The translations under genes and the position numbers were made by a program. Below are positions 51,344-59,897 of a DNA stretch of 64,000 bases, one piece after another. The notes below the pieces were generated by a model that was not told where the DNA came from, ran no database searches, and saw only the letters and a list, made by a program, of their open reading frames with translations. Position 1 is the first letter of the stretch. Every line of letters starts with the position of its first letter. This DNA comes from Hydrogenophaga sp. (lineage in GTDB: Bacteria; Pseudomonadota; Gammaproteobacteria; Burkholderiales; Burkholderiaceae_C), in NCBI RefSeq assembly GCF_030656115.1, contig NZ_JAUSOO010000123.1, forward strand, positions 29,392-93,391. The letters are read 5' to 3'.

Positions 51344-52834
51344 TTACACCTGCCGGGTGCGCGCCAGCGGCGGGTTTTGCGAAAAGTAACGCACGATGCC
51401 TTTCACCAGCGCATCGGCCAGCTCGGTCTGGTAGGCCACGCTTTTCAGCCGCAACTCTTCTTCCGGGTTGCTGATGAACGCAGTTTCCACCAGCACGCTC
51501 GGAATGTCGGGCGCTTTCAACACCGCAAACCCGGCCTGTTCCACCCGAGGCTTGTGGAGTTTGCCCACCCGGCCCACCTCGCCCAGCATGGCGTTGCCCA
51601 GCTTCAGGCTGTCGTTGATTTGTGCCGTGGTGCTCATGTCGAGCAGGGCGCGCTTCAGCGTGGCGTCTTGGGCTTTCACGTTGAGCCCGCCCACCAGATC
51701 GGCCGCGTTTTCCTTGTCGGCCATCCAGCGTGCGGCGACGCTGCTGGCACCCCGGTGGCTCAGCGCGTACACGCTGGCGCCTTGCGGCCTTGGGGTGTAG
51801 AAAGCGTCGGCGTGCAGGCTGATGAACAGGTCGGCCTGCACCCGCTGCGCCTTTTGCACCCGCACATGCAGGGGCACAAAATAGTCGGCGTCGCGCGTGA
51901 GAAAGGCGCGCATGGGGTTGCCGTTCACCCGGGTCGCGTTGATGCGATCGCGCAGGCGCAAGGCAATTTGCAGCACCACGTCTTTTTCATAGGTGCCACC
52001 GGGTCCGATGGCACCCGGGTCTTCGCCGCCGTGGCCGGGGTCCAGCGCCACGACGATCAGGCGCTCGGTGATGCGCCCGGCGTGCAGCGCGGGTTGGCTT
52101 TGTTTGCTGCTGGCTGGGGCGCTCACCGCAGCGCCTGCACCGGTGCGCTCGGTGCCAGCCCGGGTGGGGGGTGTGGCGGCGATCACGGTGGGCGTGCGGT
52201 CGGTGCCTGCACCCGGGCGCTCGCGCTGGGCGATCAGGGCACCCAGCGGGTCGACCGTGGTGATGGGTGCCAGAGCGGGCTGGGGTGGTGGCGGGGTGCT
52301 GCCCATGGCATCCGTTTCCAGACCCAGCAGGCGCGCGGCGCGCGCGCTGGCTTCGTCCAGTTCTTTGACGCGCTGGCTGATCAACTGTGCCAGTGGGTCG
52401 GGCGCATGCACGGGGTGCAGATCCAGCACCAGCCGGTGCCGGTAAGCCGCCACCGGGTCCAGGTTGAACACCTGCGGGCGAATGGGGTGTTTCAGTTCCA
52501 GCACCAGCCGCACGGTATTGCTTGTGCTGGGCGCCACCCGAATGCCCGCCAGGTTGGGGTCGTCGGGTTTCAGACGCCCCACCAGTTCGCGCAGGCCGGC
52601 CACCAGGTCAATGCCCTCCAGGTCCACCGTCAGCAGGGTGGGGTCTGACGTGATGGTCTGGCGCACTTTCAACGCACCGTCGGACTCGATGGTGACGCGG
52701 GTGTAGTCCTGCGCGGGCCACAGCCGCACCGCCACCACGCTGGCGCCACGCGCAATCTGTTGCGTGCCCAGCAGCAGCACGAGGGTTCCGGCGTGCAGCA
52801 GGGCGCGGCGGTCGAGTTTCGGGGCGTGTGTCAT
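51344..52834 (-). CDS. amiC: N-acetylmuramoyl-L-alanine amidase with AMIN domain
   Basis: Cleaves the peptide from glycan strands during daughter-cell separation. ATG 52834 gives 496 residues. The N-terminus MTHAPKLDRRALLHAGTLVL has a twin-arginine-like start followed by a hydrophobic segment, so Tat export is possible. An AMIN domain (about residues 40-150, for example VTIESDGALKVRQTI) targets the septum. The Zn amidase domain begins LIVVALDPGHGGEDPGAIG, continues ADLFISLHADAFY and ends PSVLVETAFISNPEEE, with the metal His and catalytic Glu present. Its start overlaps the tsaE stop by four bases, so the two are co-transcribed. Confidence 0.94.
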   Translation of the reverse strand: MTHAPKLDRRALLHAGTLVLLLGTQQIARGASVVAVRLWPAQDYTRVTIESDGALKVRQTITSDPTLLTVDLEGIDLVAGLRELVGRLKPDDPNLAGIRVAPSTSNTVRLVLELKHPIRPQVFNLDPVAAYRHRLVLDLHPVHAPDPLAQLISQRVKELDEASARAARLLGLETDAMGSTPPPPQPALAPITTVDPLGALIAQRERPGAGTDRTPTVIAATPPTRAGTERTGAGAAVSAPASSKQSQPALHAGRITERLIVVALDPGHGGEDPGAIGPGGTYEKDVVLQIALRLRDRINATRVNGNPMRAFLTRDADYFVPLHVRVQKAQRVQADLFISLHADAFYTPRPQGASVYALSHRGASSVAARWMADKENAADLVGGLNVKAQDATLKRALLDMSTTAQINDSLKLGNAMLGEVGRVGKLHKPRVEQAGFAVLKAPDIPSVLVETAFISNPEEELRLKSVAYQTELADALVKGIVRYFSQNPPLARTRQV

Positions 52835-53424
52835 GGGGTCATGTGACTCATCAACCGGCGGCCGGTGGCCGTGCGTGCGCTCGTCCGCACTTGGCGGGCT
52901 TCGTCGGGTTCGGCATCGGAGGGTGTGGTATGGGTCATGTCGCCGGGTTGGATGTGAATGTCGAGGTCGATCACCGGCAAAAAGTCGCCAGCGCGTTCGG
53001 GCCATTCCACCAGCTTGAGACCCGGTGTGGCGAAAAGTTCGCGAAAACCCGCATCTTCCCACTCTCTGGGGTCGTTGAACCGGTAAAAGTCGAAGTGCCA
53101 GATCGGCAGCGGCTCGCCCGGCGCCATCAGTGGGCAGTCGGTGGCGCTGTGCGGCTCCACCACCGCGTAGGTGGGGCTCTTGATGCGCCCGCGCACGCCC
53201 AGCGCCCGCAGCAGGTGGCGCACCAAGGTGGTCTTGCCCGCGCCCAGATCGCCGTGCAGCGCCAGCGTGGCGTGTGCCAGGGCCGGGCAGGCCGCCAGTT
53301 GGCGGGCAAAGGCCTCGGTGTCGGCCTCGCTGGCCCAGCGCCCGTGCCAGACACCGCCAGCTTCAGGGGTGGCGGGCGTTTCTACAATGGGCGGAACATG
53401 AAGTCCGGTTTTGATGCTGCTCAA
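52831..53424 (-). CDS. tsaE: tRNA threonylcarbamoyladenosine biosynthesis ATPase TsaE
   Basis: Works with TsaB and TsaD in t6A37 formation on ANN-decoding tRNAs. The only available in-frame start upstream of the family region is TTG 53424 (197 residues), which overlaps the 5' end of divergent queG by 27 bases; the true start is unsure. The P-loop is LHGDLGAGKTTLVRHLLRAL, then KSPTYAVVEPH, WHFDFYRFNDPREWEDAGF and LVEWPERAGDFLP. The about 40 C-terminal residues (rich in Ala, Arg, Thr) extend beyond the usual TsaE end. It is linked to amiC by overlapping stop and start codons. Confidence 0.93.
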   Translation of the reverse strand: MSSIKTGLHVPPIVETPATPEAGGVWHGRWASEADTEAFARQLAACPALAHATLALHGDLGAGKTTLVRHLLRALGVRGRIKSPTYAVVEPHSATDCPLMAPGEPLPIWHFDFYRFNDPREWEDAGFRELFATPGLKLVEWPERAGDFLPVIDLDIHIQPGDMTHTTPSDAEPDEARQVRTSARTATGRRLMSHMTP

Positions 53425-54495
53425 CTCGTCTCACAGATACAGGCCTGGGGCCGGGAACTCGCATTTTCCCAAATTGGCGTGGCCGGTGTGAACCTTTCAG
53501 CCGCCGAACCCGGCCTGAAAGCCTGGCTGGACGCCGGTTTTCATGGCGATATGGGCTACATGGCCAGCCACGGCATGAAACGCGCCCGCCCGGCCGAACT
53601 GGTGCCCGGCACCGTGAGCGTGCTCACCGCGCGCATGGACTACCTGCCGCAGGGTACACCCGAAGGCTGGCCCGCCACCGAATTGGCGCGTTTGAAGCAG
53701 CCAAGCGAAGCGGTGGTGTCCCTCTACGCCCGGGGTCGCGACTACCACAAGGTGCTGCGCGGCCGCCTGCAAAAACTGGCCGAGCGCATCGCGGCAGAAG
53801 TGGGCCCGTTGGGCCACCGCGTGTTCACCGACTCGGCCCCGGTGCTGGAGGCCGAACTCGCGCAACGCAGCGGCCAGGGCTGGCGCGGCAAACACACGCT
53901 GGTGCTCAACCGCGAAGGCGGCTCGATGTTTTTTCTGGGCGAGATTTACCTGGACATGGCGTTGCCGCCCACCGAGCCGGTCACCGACCACTGCGGCGCC
54001 TGCACCGCCTGCATCACCGCCTGCCCCACGCAGGCCATTCTCGGCCCGCAGCGGCTGGACGCCCGCCGCTGCATCAGCTACCTCACCATCGAACACGCGG
54101 GCCCCATCCCCGAAGACCTGCGCCCGCTGATCGGCAACCGCATCTACGGCTGCGACGACTGCCAGCTGGTGTGTCCCTGGAACAAGTTCGCGCAGCGCTC
54201 CAGCCTGCCCGACTTCGACCCGCGCGAGGGGCTGGCGGGCGCCACGCTCATCGAACTGTTGGCCTGGAGTGAAACCGAGTTTTTGCGCCGCACCGAAGGC
54301 AGTGCCATACGCCGCATTGGGCATGCTCGGTGGTTGCGCAACCTGGCAGTGGCCATGGGCAATGCGCTGCGGTTGGCGGACGACCCGGCGGTGCGGTCTG
54401 CACTGGCCACGCACCTGCAACACCCCGACGCCACGGTGCGCGAGCATGTGGTGTGGGCGCTGGCGCAGGCCGCTGCGAACCGGGTTGACGCATGA
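53398..54495 (+). CDS. queG: Epoxyqueuosine reductase
   Basis: Last step of queuosine synthesis, reducing epoxyqueuosine in tRNA with cobalamin and two [4Fe-4S] clusters. ATG 53398 gives 365 residues. The clusters are bound by CGACTACITACPTQAI and by CDDCQLVCPWNKF. The N-domain YHKVLRGRLQKLAERI and FTDSAPVLEAELAQRSGQGW match QueG. A C-terminal HEAT-like part (HLQHPDATVREHVVWAL) is normal. It is divergent from tsaE-amiC, with overlapping 5' ends if tsaE uses its TTG. Confidence 0.95.
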   Translation: MKSGFDAAQLVSQIQAWGRELAFSQIGVAGVNLSAAEPGLKAWLDAGFHGDMGYMASHGMKRARPAELVPGTVSVLTARMDYLPQGTPEGWPATELARLKQPSEAVVSLYARGRDYHKVLRGRLQKLAERIAAEVGPLGHRVFTDSAPVLEAELAQRSGQGWRGKHTLVLNREGGSMFFLGEIYLDMALPPTEPVTDHCGACTACITACPTQAILGPQRLDARRCISYLTIEHAGPIPEDLRPLIGNRIYGCDDCQLVCPWNKFAQRSSLPDFDPREGLAGATLIELLAWSETEFLRRTEGSAIRRIGHARWLRNLAVAMGNALRLADDPAVRSALATHLQHPDATVREHVVWALAQAAANRVDA

Positions 54496-54552
54496 CACCT
54501 GTGCGGTTCGATAGGAACTCAAGCAGCTGGATCGATGGATTTAAATCAAGCT

Positions 54553-54572
54553 GATCGCTTTTTTGAGCGATC
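54553..54572. other. Small hairpin between queG and yoeB
   Basis: GATCGCT (54553-54559) and AGCGATC (54566-54572) pair across a six-base T-rich loop. The position suits a bidirectional terminator between convergent genes, but the T-run is in the loop and not after the stem, so termination is doubtful. Confidence 0.35.
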
Positions 54573-54612
54573 GGCTGGCACCGTTGGCCGGTACACACAG
54601 ACCGTGCAGAAC

Positions 54613-54879
54613 TCAATCGTCGTAATGACCCCGGCAGGCAATCACGTCCAGGTCCGCGTCGTCTGCCGCATACACCAGCCGGTGCGTTTCATCAATCCGC
54701 CTGGACCAGTACCCGCTCAGGTTGCCCAGCAAAGGTTCGGGCTTGCCGATGCCGACAAACGGGTCGCGCGCAGCCGCTTCAATCAAGGTGTCGATGCGCC
54801 TGAGCGTCTTTTTGTCCTGGCCTTGCCAGTGGGTGTAATCGTCCCAGGCTGCTGGGGTGAAGCGAATGGAGCGCGCCAT
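54613..54879 (-). CDS. yoeB: Toxin of the YoeB/RelE family
   Basis: A ribosome-dependent mRNA interferase of 88 residues from ATG 54879 (MARSIRFTPAAWDDYTHWQ). The segments LRRIDTLIEAAARDPFVGIGKPEPL, YWSRRIDETHRLVY and a C-terminal CRGHYDD are YoeB hallmarks; the catalytic Glu (GIGKPE), Arg (SRRID, THRLVY) and the terminal His/Tyr are kept. It follows the antitoxin gene by 13 bases. It cleaves mRNA at the ribosomal A site when YefM is lost. Confidence 0.93.
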   Translation of the reverse strand: MARSIRFTPAAWDDYTHWQGQDKKTLRRIDTLIEAAARDPFVGIGKPEPLLGNLSGYWSRRIDETHRLVYAADDADLDVIACRGHYDD

Positions 54880-54892
54880 GGTGGCGGACGGC

Positions 54893-55147
54893 TCAGTCTT
54901 TGGCCAGCTCGCGCCGGGTGGCTTGGCCCGCCTTGTGCTGCGCGATGGATTTGGCCAAGTGCGCGGCATTGGCCGGGGTGGCGAGCAGGTGCATGGTTTC
55001 CATGATGCTCTGGTAATGGTCCAGCGACATCACCACCGCATCGGCCCCATCGCGGCGGCTGATCACGGTCACATCAGCGTCTTCATGCACACGGTCCAGC
55101 ACCGTTTTCAGGGCGCTGCGTGCTTCGGAATAGGTCACGATTTTCAT
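54893..55147 (-). CDS. yefM: Antitoxin of the YefM/Phd family
   Basis: A protein of 84 residues from ATG 55147 (MKIVTYSEARSALKTVLDRV). The N-terminal part is the Phd/YefM DNA-binding fold (ISRRDGADAVVMSLDHYQSIMET) and the C-terminal acidic/basic tail (HLAKSIAQHKAGQATRRELAK) should wrap the toxin. The order antitoxin then toxin and the operator upstream indicate autorepression. Confidence 0.93.
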   Translation of the reverse strand: MKIVTYSEARSALKTVLDRVHEDADVTVISRRDGADAVVMSLDHYQSIMETMHLLATPANAAHLAKSIAQHKAGQATRRELAKD

Positions 55148-55164
55148 GATGAAGCCCATCTTAC

Positions 55165-55184
55165 TTGTACAAATAGTTGTGCAA
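55165..55184. promoter_or_regulatory. YefM operator pair
   Basis: TGTACA (55166-55171) and TGTGCA (55178-55183) have centres 12 bases apart, just upstream of yefM. YefM of Escherichia coli binds TGTACA cores spaced 12 bases apart, so this fits an autoregulatory site. Confidence 0.7.
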
Positions 55185-55217
55185 TTGTAGGCGGTTCTGG
55201 GTTGAGCGGCGTGACGC

Positions 55218-56783
55218 TCATTTCATCGCATGGCTGAGCCGCAGCTCCCGCTTCAGCAGCTTGCCGCTTGGGTTCTTGGGCAGTGTCTCGGCAAACACCA
55301 CGCGTTTCGGGCATTTGAAGTGCGCCATGTGTTGGTTGCAGTGCGCCAGTACCTCGGCTTCACTCAGCGCGTGCCCGGCTTTCACCACAATCACCGCCGT
55401 CACGGCCTCCACCCACTTCGGGTCGGGCAGGCCAATCACCGCCACCTCGCTCACGGCGCCCAGGCGGTAAATCATTTCTTCCACCTCGCGGCTGGCCACG
55501 TTTTCGCCGCCGGTTTTGATCATGTCTTTTTTGCGGTCCACCACGGTGATGAAGCCTTCGTCGTCGATCACGGCCAGGTCGCCGCTGTGGAACCAGTCGC
55601 CTTCAAAACTGGCGGCGGTGCGTTCGGGGTCGTTGAAGTAGCCCAGCATCAGGTGCGGCGAGCGGTGCACGATTTCGCCGACCTCGCCCACGGCCACGTC
55701 CTGCATGGCATCGTTGACCACCCGGGTTTCCACGTTCAGCACCGCCTTGCCGCACGAGCCGGGTTTGCGCAACTGGTCGTCGGGGCCGAGCAGGGTGGCC
55801 AGCGGGGCAATTTCGGTCTGGCCGTACAGGTTCCACAGTCGCACGTTCGGCAAGCGCGCAGCCAATTCCTTCAATACCTCGACCGGCATGATGGATGCGC
55901 CGTAGTAACCCTTGGCCAGGCTGCCCAGTTGGGTGGCGTCGAACAGCGGCGAGCGCAGCAAGGCGATCCACACCGTGGGCGGCGCGAAGAAGCTGGTGAT
56001 CTGGTGTTGCTCAATCAGCGCCAGCAGGTTGTCGGGCACCGGTTTGCTGGTGATCACGTTGCTGCTACCGATGTAAATGGCCGGGCCAAAGAACACGTCG
56101 AGCTGGGCGCAGTGGTACAGCGGCAGGGCGTGCAGGCTGCGGTCGGTCTCGGCAATTTGTGCGTTGATCACGCAGCTGACGTACTGCCACAGCACCGCGT
56201 CGTGCGTGAGCATGGCGCCTTTGGGGGTGGACTCGGTGCCGCTGGTGTACACAATTTGCGCCAGGTCGAAACTGCCCAAGGTCACGTCGGGCAGGGGCTG
56301 CGTGCAGGCGGCCAGCGCGTCAAAGGGGCGCATGCCGGGCACCGGCTCGCTCGGGTCTTCGCTGGGCAGCCAGATGAACTGCTGCACCTGCGTGTCCAGC
56401 GCTGCCGCCTCGCGCGCCAATGTGGCCAGGCCGCTGTCGGTGGCCAGCGTTTGGGCGCCCGCGTGGCGCAGGATGTAAGCCACCTCGTCGGCCTTGAGCA
56501 TGAAGTTGATGGGCCCCATCACCGCGCCCCGCCGTGCCAGCGCAAAGCGCAGCGCGGCGAAGCCGTGGGAGTTGCGCGCCAGCACGGCCACCTTGTCGCC
56601 CTGGCCCACGCCCATGTGGTGCAGACCCGCCGCCAGGCGGGAGACCAGGGCGTCGAACTCGGCATAGCTCCAGGCGGTGGAGCCGCAGACGATGGCGGTT
56701 TTGGCGGGCAAGCGAACGGCGGTGCGGTGCAGGGCGTCGGCAATGGTCTGGCGGCGCACCACGGGGTGAAGGCTGTTTGGCAT
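55218..56783 (-). CDS. Acyl-CoA synthetase (AMP-binding family)
   Basis: A protein of 521 residues from ATG 56783; an ATG nine codons upstream has its Shine-Dalgarno too close. The motifs are IVYTSGTESTPKGAMLTHD (adenylate loop with Glu in place of the usual Thr/Gly at one position), WNLYGQTEIAPLATL, FHSGDLAVIDDEGFITVVDR and the catalytic lysine in KNPSGKLLKREL. It forms an acyl-adenylate and then a thioester; the substrate is unclear. It is divergent from the Mla-type genes, with 167 bases between them. Confidence 0.93.
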   Translation of the reverse strand: MPNSLHPVVRRQTIADALHRTAVRLPAKTAIVCGSTAWSYAEFDALVSRLAAGLHHMGVGQGDKVAVLARNSHGFAALRFALARRGAVMGPINFMLKADEVAYILRHAGAQTLATDSGLATLAREAAALDTQVQQFIWLPSEDPSEPVPGMRPFDALAACTQPLPDVTLGSFDLAQIVYTSGTESTPKGAMLTHDAVLWQYVSCVINAQIAETDRSLHALPLYHCAQLDVFFGPAIYIGSSNVITSKPVPDNLLALIEQHQITSFFAPPTVWIALLRSPLFDATQLGSLAKGYYGASIMPVEVLKELAARLPNVRLWNLYGQTEIAPLATLLGPDDQLRKPGSCGKAVLNVETRVVNDAMQDVAVGEVGEIVHRSPHLMLGYFNDPERTAASFEGDWFHSGDLAVIDDEGFITVVDRKKDMIKTGGENVASREVEEMIYRLGAVSEVAVIGLPDPKWVEAVTAVIVVKAGHALSEAEVLAHCNQHMAHFKCPKRVVFAETLPKNPSGKLLKRELRLSHAMK

Positions 56784-56950
56784 GTGAAATGTCCTGTGGG
56801 GGTGGTTCATCCCTGATTGAAAACCAATTGCCCCCAGCCGCCATGCTCGTTTTCACCAGCCCGCTGTCACCTGTGCGCTGCGAGGGTGGGGTGCGCGGGC
56901 GTATGGATCCGCCACAACACCGCACCGATTTCGGGGACTATCATCCCGCC

Positions 56951-57757
56951 ATGGACCCCGTCTCAACCACGCAAAGAACGCTCAGCCGCTGGGGCCAGCG
57001 CGTGCGCGCCACCTGGACCAGCTGGTGGCAGGTGTTGCTGCTGGGCGCGCAAATGGTGGTGTTGGCCTTGTTGCCGTCCAGCTACCAGCGCGGCGCGCAG
57101 CGTGCGGTGGTGCTGCGCAGTCTGTACCTGGCCACCGCGCCGCTGCTGACCTGGTTTTTGGTGCTCTCGGCGCTCATCAGCGTGGTGCTGATCCGCATTG
57201 TGGTGGCCACCGCCTACAGCTACGGCCTGTCGCAATACGCGCTGGAGGTGCTGGTGCGCACCCTGGTGCTGGAGCTGATTCCGCTGTATGCCGCCATGTT
57301 TGTGGCGGTGCGCTACGCCATGCCGGGCGCGCAGCGCATACGCAAATTGCTGGCCGAGCAGCAGCGCAACGGCTTTGAAACCAACGACCAGACCCTGCTG
57401 CGCACCGAGCTGCTGCCGCGCGCGCTGGCCACGGTGTTTTCGGTGTTGTTGCTGGCGGCGGTGAGCTGCGTGGTGGCGCTGGTGCTGACTTATCTCACGG
57501 TGTATGGTTTTTCGCCCTGGGGCTTTCCGTCGTACACGCGCAGCGTGGGCAGTGTGTTCACACCGGCGGTCACGCTCATCTTCAGCCTCAAGACCCTGTT
57601 TTTCAGCCTTGCCGTGGCGGTGGTGCCGCTGGCTGCCAGCGCCCAGCGCGACCGGGACGGCCGTTACAGCCGCCGCAGCGACATTTCCGAGTTTGCCCGC
57701 CTGTTCTCGGTGGTGCTGCTGATCGAAGTGCTGTCGCTGGTCGGCAACTATTACTGA
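56951..57757 (+). CDS. MlaE-type ABC permease for lipid transport
   Basis: A protein of 268 residues from ATG 56951; longer in-frame stretches upstream reverse the synthetase gene. Five or six hydrophobic segments and the blocks TAYSYGLSQYALEVLVRTLVLE, PLYAAMFVAVRYAM and FSLAVAVVPLAASAQ are typical of MlaE permeases, which move phospholipids between membranes. It lies four bases before the MCE gene. No MlaF ATPase gene is present between them or elsewhere in the window, which is unusual for an Mla-type set. Confidence 0.88.
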   Translation: MDPVSTTQRTLSRWGQRVRATWTSWWQVLLLGAQMVVLALLPSSYQRGAQRAVVLRSLYLATAPLLTWFLVLSALISVVLIRIVVATAYSYGLSQYALEVLVRTLVLELIPLYAAMFVAVRYAMPGAQRIRKLLAEQQRNGFETNDQTLLRTELLPRALATVFSVLLLAAVSCVVALVLTYLTVYGFSPWGFPSYTRSVGSVFTPAVTLIFSLKTLFFSLAVAVVPLAASAQRDRDGRYSRRSDISEFARLFSVVLLIEVLSLVGNYY

Positions 57758-57761
57758 CGCC

Positions 57762-58799
57762 ATGAACGCTACACCTCCGCCCCTGCCCGAGCCCGAAGCG
57801 CAGCCACTGCTTCAGCCAGACCAGCCACCGCCGGTGAAAAACCTGGAGGTCAAGGCGGCGTTGCTGCTCTTGCTCATGCTGGTGCTGGTGGTGGGCTCGG
57901 CGCTGTATGTGCTGTATGCGCGCGGTGCCTTTGAACGCACGCAGCGCTTGGTGCTGGTGTCGGACGACATCGAAGGCGTGGTGGTGGGCATGGACATGAC
58001 CTTCGCCGGCTTTGCCATTGGCCGGGTGGCCCGGGTGGAGCTGGGCGACGACGGCAACGCCCGCATTCTGGTGGACGTGCCCAGCAAAGACGCGCGCTGG
58101 CTGCGCACCTCCAGCATCTTCACCATGGAACGCAGCCTGGTGGGCAGCACCCGCATACGCGCCTACAGCGGCGTGCTGGAAGACCCGCCGCTGGAAGACG
58201 GCGCCGAGCGCACCGTGCTGCGCGGCGACGCGGCGGCTGAAATACCCAAGCTCACCGCGTCCATCCGGGACTTGCTGGACAACCTGAATGCGCTCACCAA
58301 GTCCGACGCGGCCCTGGCCCAGAGCCTCAGCAACGTGCAGCGCGTGACCGACAAGCTCAACGGACCCCAAGGCGCCCTGGGTGTGCTGCTGGGCAACGAG
58401 GCCGACTCGAAAAAAATCGGCGAAGCGCTGACCCGCAGCAACGCCCTGCTGGCCCGTGCCGATGCGCTGGTGCTGCGGCTGGACGGGTTGGTCAAAAACG
58501 CCGACCGCCAGGTGTTTGGCCAAGGCGCCGCGCCAGGCCAGGGTGGCCTGGTGAGCGACGCACGCGCCACGGTGCAGCAGCTCAACGGCCTGCTGGGCGA
58601 AGCCCGTGGCAGCCTGCAACGGGTGGACGCGGTGCTGATCGAAGCCCAGGCCATTGCCAGCAACACCCGCGAAGCCACGGTGGACCTGAGCGCACTGCGC
58701 GCCGAGGTGGAAGCCAGCCTGCGCAAGGTGGACAGCCTGGTGAACGAAGTCAACCGCAAGTGGCCGTTTGCCCGTGAAACCGAGATCCGACTGCCATGA
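57762..58799 (+). CDS. MCE-domain lipid-transport protein (MlaD family)
   Basis: A protein of 345 residues. A short cytoplasmic tail rich in proline and one transmembrane helix (AALLLLLMLVLVVGSALYVLYA) are followed by an MCE domain (about 70-150, for example EGVVVGMDMTFAGFAIGRVARVE). A long helical region then ends RKWPFARETEIRLP. It should form the periplasmic ring that binds the permease at the inner membrane. It is preceded by the permease and overlaps the lipoprotein gene by four bases. Confidence 0.92.
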   Translation: MNATPPPLPEPEAQPLLQPDQPPPVKNLEVKAALLLLLMLVLVVGSALYVLYARGAFERTQRLVLVSDDIEGVVVGMDMTFAGFAIGRVARVELGDDGNARILVDVPSKDARWLRTSSIFTMERSLVGSTRIRAYSGVLEDPPLEDGAERTVLRGDAAAEIPKLTASIRDLLDNLNALTKSDAALAQSLSNVQRVTDKLNGPQGALGVLLGNEADSKKIGEALTRSNALLARADALVLRLDGLVKNADRQVFGQGAAPGQGGLVSDARATVQQLNGLLGEARGSLQRVDAVLIEAQAIASNTREATVDLSALRAEVEASLRKVDSLVNEVNRKWPFARETEIRLP

Positions 58800-59476
58800 A
58801 CACCCGTTTTTTGACTCTGTGCCTGGCGCTGGGTTTGGCCGCTTGCAGCAACACCCCACCCCCGCCCGACTGGCAGATGAACGCCAAAAGCAGTTTGGAG
58901 CGCGCCACAGACGCCTGGCTCAGCGGCCACAGCCGCATCGAAGCGGTGGAATTTGCCCGCGCGCGCAGCGAAGTGGCGCGCACCGGCCAGCCCGAGCGGG
59001 TGGCTCGGGTGGAACTGCTGCGCTGCGCCACGCGCGTGGCCGCGCTGGTGTTTGAACCCTGCGCTGGTTTTCAGGCCCTGGCGCAAGACGCCGCCCCCGC
59101 CGAACAGGCCTACGCCCGCTACCTGGCCGGGCAGGCGCTGGCGGCTGATGTGGCGTTGCTGCCCGAAGCCCAGCGCCCGCTGGCCCTGGCAGAAGCACAG
59201 CCACAGGCTCAGTCGCAGGCCGCGATTGAAGCCGCGCTGGCCCGCATTCAAGACCCGCTGTCGCGCCTGGTGGCTGCGGGCGTTCTGCTGCAGCGCGGCC
59301 TGGCCAGCCCGGCGGTGGCCGCGCTGGCCGCCGACACCGCGTCAGCCCAGGGCTGGCGCCGCCCGCTGCTGGCTTGGCTGAAAGTTCAGCAGGCACGGGC
59401 GCAGGCGGGCGGGGCGGTGGATGAGGCGGCGCGGATTCAGCGGCGCATGGATCTGGTGGCACCTGCCCACCCGTGA
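58796..59476 (+). CDS. Lipoprotein co-encoded with the MCE transporter
   Basis: A protein of 226 residues with a lipobox (MNTRFLTLCLALGLAACSN, lipid Cys17). The mature part is alanine-rich and helical with no enzyme motif. Its overlapping start with the MCE gene suggests an auxiliary outer-membrane partner, as other MCE operons encode. This assignment is by context only. Confidence 0.75.
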   Translation: MNTRFLTLCLALGLAACSNTPPPPDWQMNAKSSLERATDAWLSGHSRIEAVEFARARSEVARTGQPERVARVELLRCATRVAALVFEPCAGFQALAQDAAPAEQAYARYLAGQALAADVALLPEAQRPLALAEAQPQAQSQAAIEAALARIQDPLSRLVAAGVLLQRGLASPAVAALAADTASAQGWRRPLLAWLKVQQARAQAGGAVDEAARIQRRMDLVAPAHP

Positions 59477-59599
59477 GCCGACAGGGTACCCGTCGGGTGC
59501 CACGCTCAGCCCCCAGCGCAAACGACCGGGCCGTTTGGGCATCCCATCGGATGCCAACACCGGGTTCAAGCGTCTCTGAGCGATGGTAGGCGTACAAAA

Positions 59600-59621
59600 A
59601 AGTATATGTGTGAATATACTT
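59600..59621. promoter_or_regulatory. Palindrome upstream of the vapB-like gene
   Basis: Eight-base arms AAGTATAT and ATATACTT flank a six-base centre (GTGTGA), about 37 bases before the antitoxin start in an AT-rich pocket. This is a plausible self-repression site for the toxin-antitoxin pair. Confidence 0.55.
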
Positions 59622-59657
59622 GCCTGAACCACCTCGGTTCAACCCAAGGAGCCCGCC

Positions 59658-59888
59658 ATGTCACAAATCACGCTCTATCTGGACGATGCCACGCAGGCAC
59701 TGGTCGAACAGGCCGCCAAGGCGCATGGGCTGTCCAAAAGCCGTTGGGTGGCCGACATCATTCGCAAATACGCCGCGCACGAATGGCCACAGGACTGTCT
59801 GGCGCTGGCCGGACGTTTTACCGACTTTCCGTTGCGCGAAGACGTTGCCCAACCACAGCCCGCCGACACGCCGCGTGTCGGTTTTTGA
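59658..59888 (+). CDS. Ribbon-helix-helix antitoxin (VapB-like)
   Basis: A protein of 76 residues preceded by an aaggag ribosome site. MSQITLYLDDATQALVEQAA and GLSKSRWVADIIRKYA form a ribbon-helix-helix DNA-binding fold. The C-terminal tail (FPLREDVAQPQPAD) probably binds the toxin. The toxin gene follows 9 bases later. Confidence 0.88.
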   Translation: MSQITLYLDDATQALVEQAAKAHGLSKSRWVADIIRKYAAHEWPQDCLALAGRFTDFPLREDVAQPQPADTPRVGF

Positions 59889-59897
59889 GGGCTGGGT

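Noticed and set aside
54553..54572. Rho-independent terminator between queG and yoeB
   Set aside because: The T-run lies in the loop and not after the stem, so it is listed only as a hairpin.
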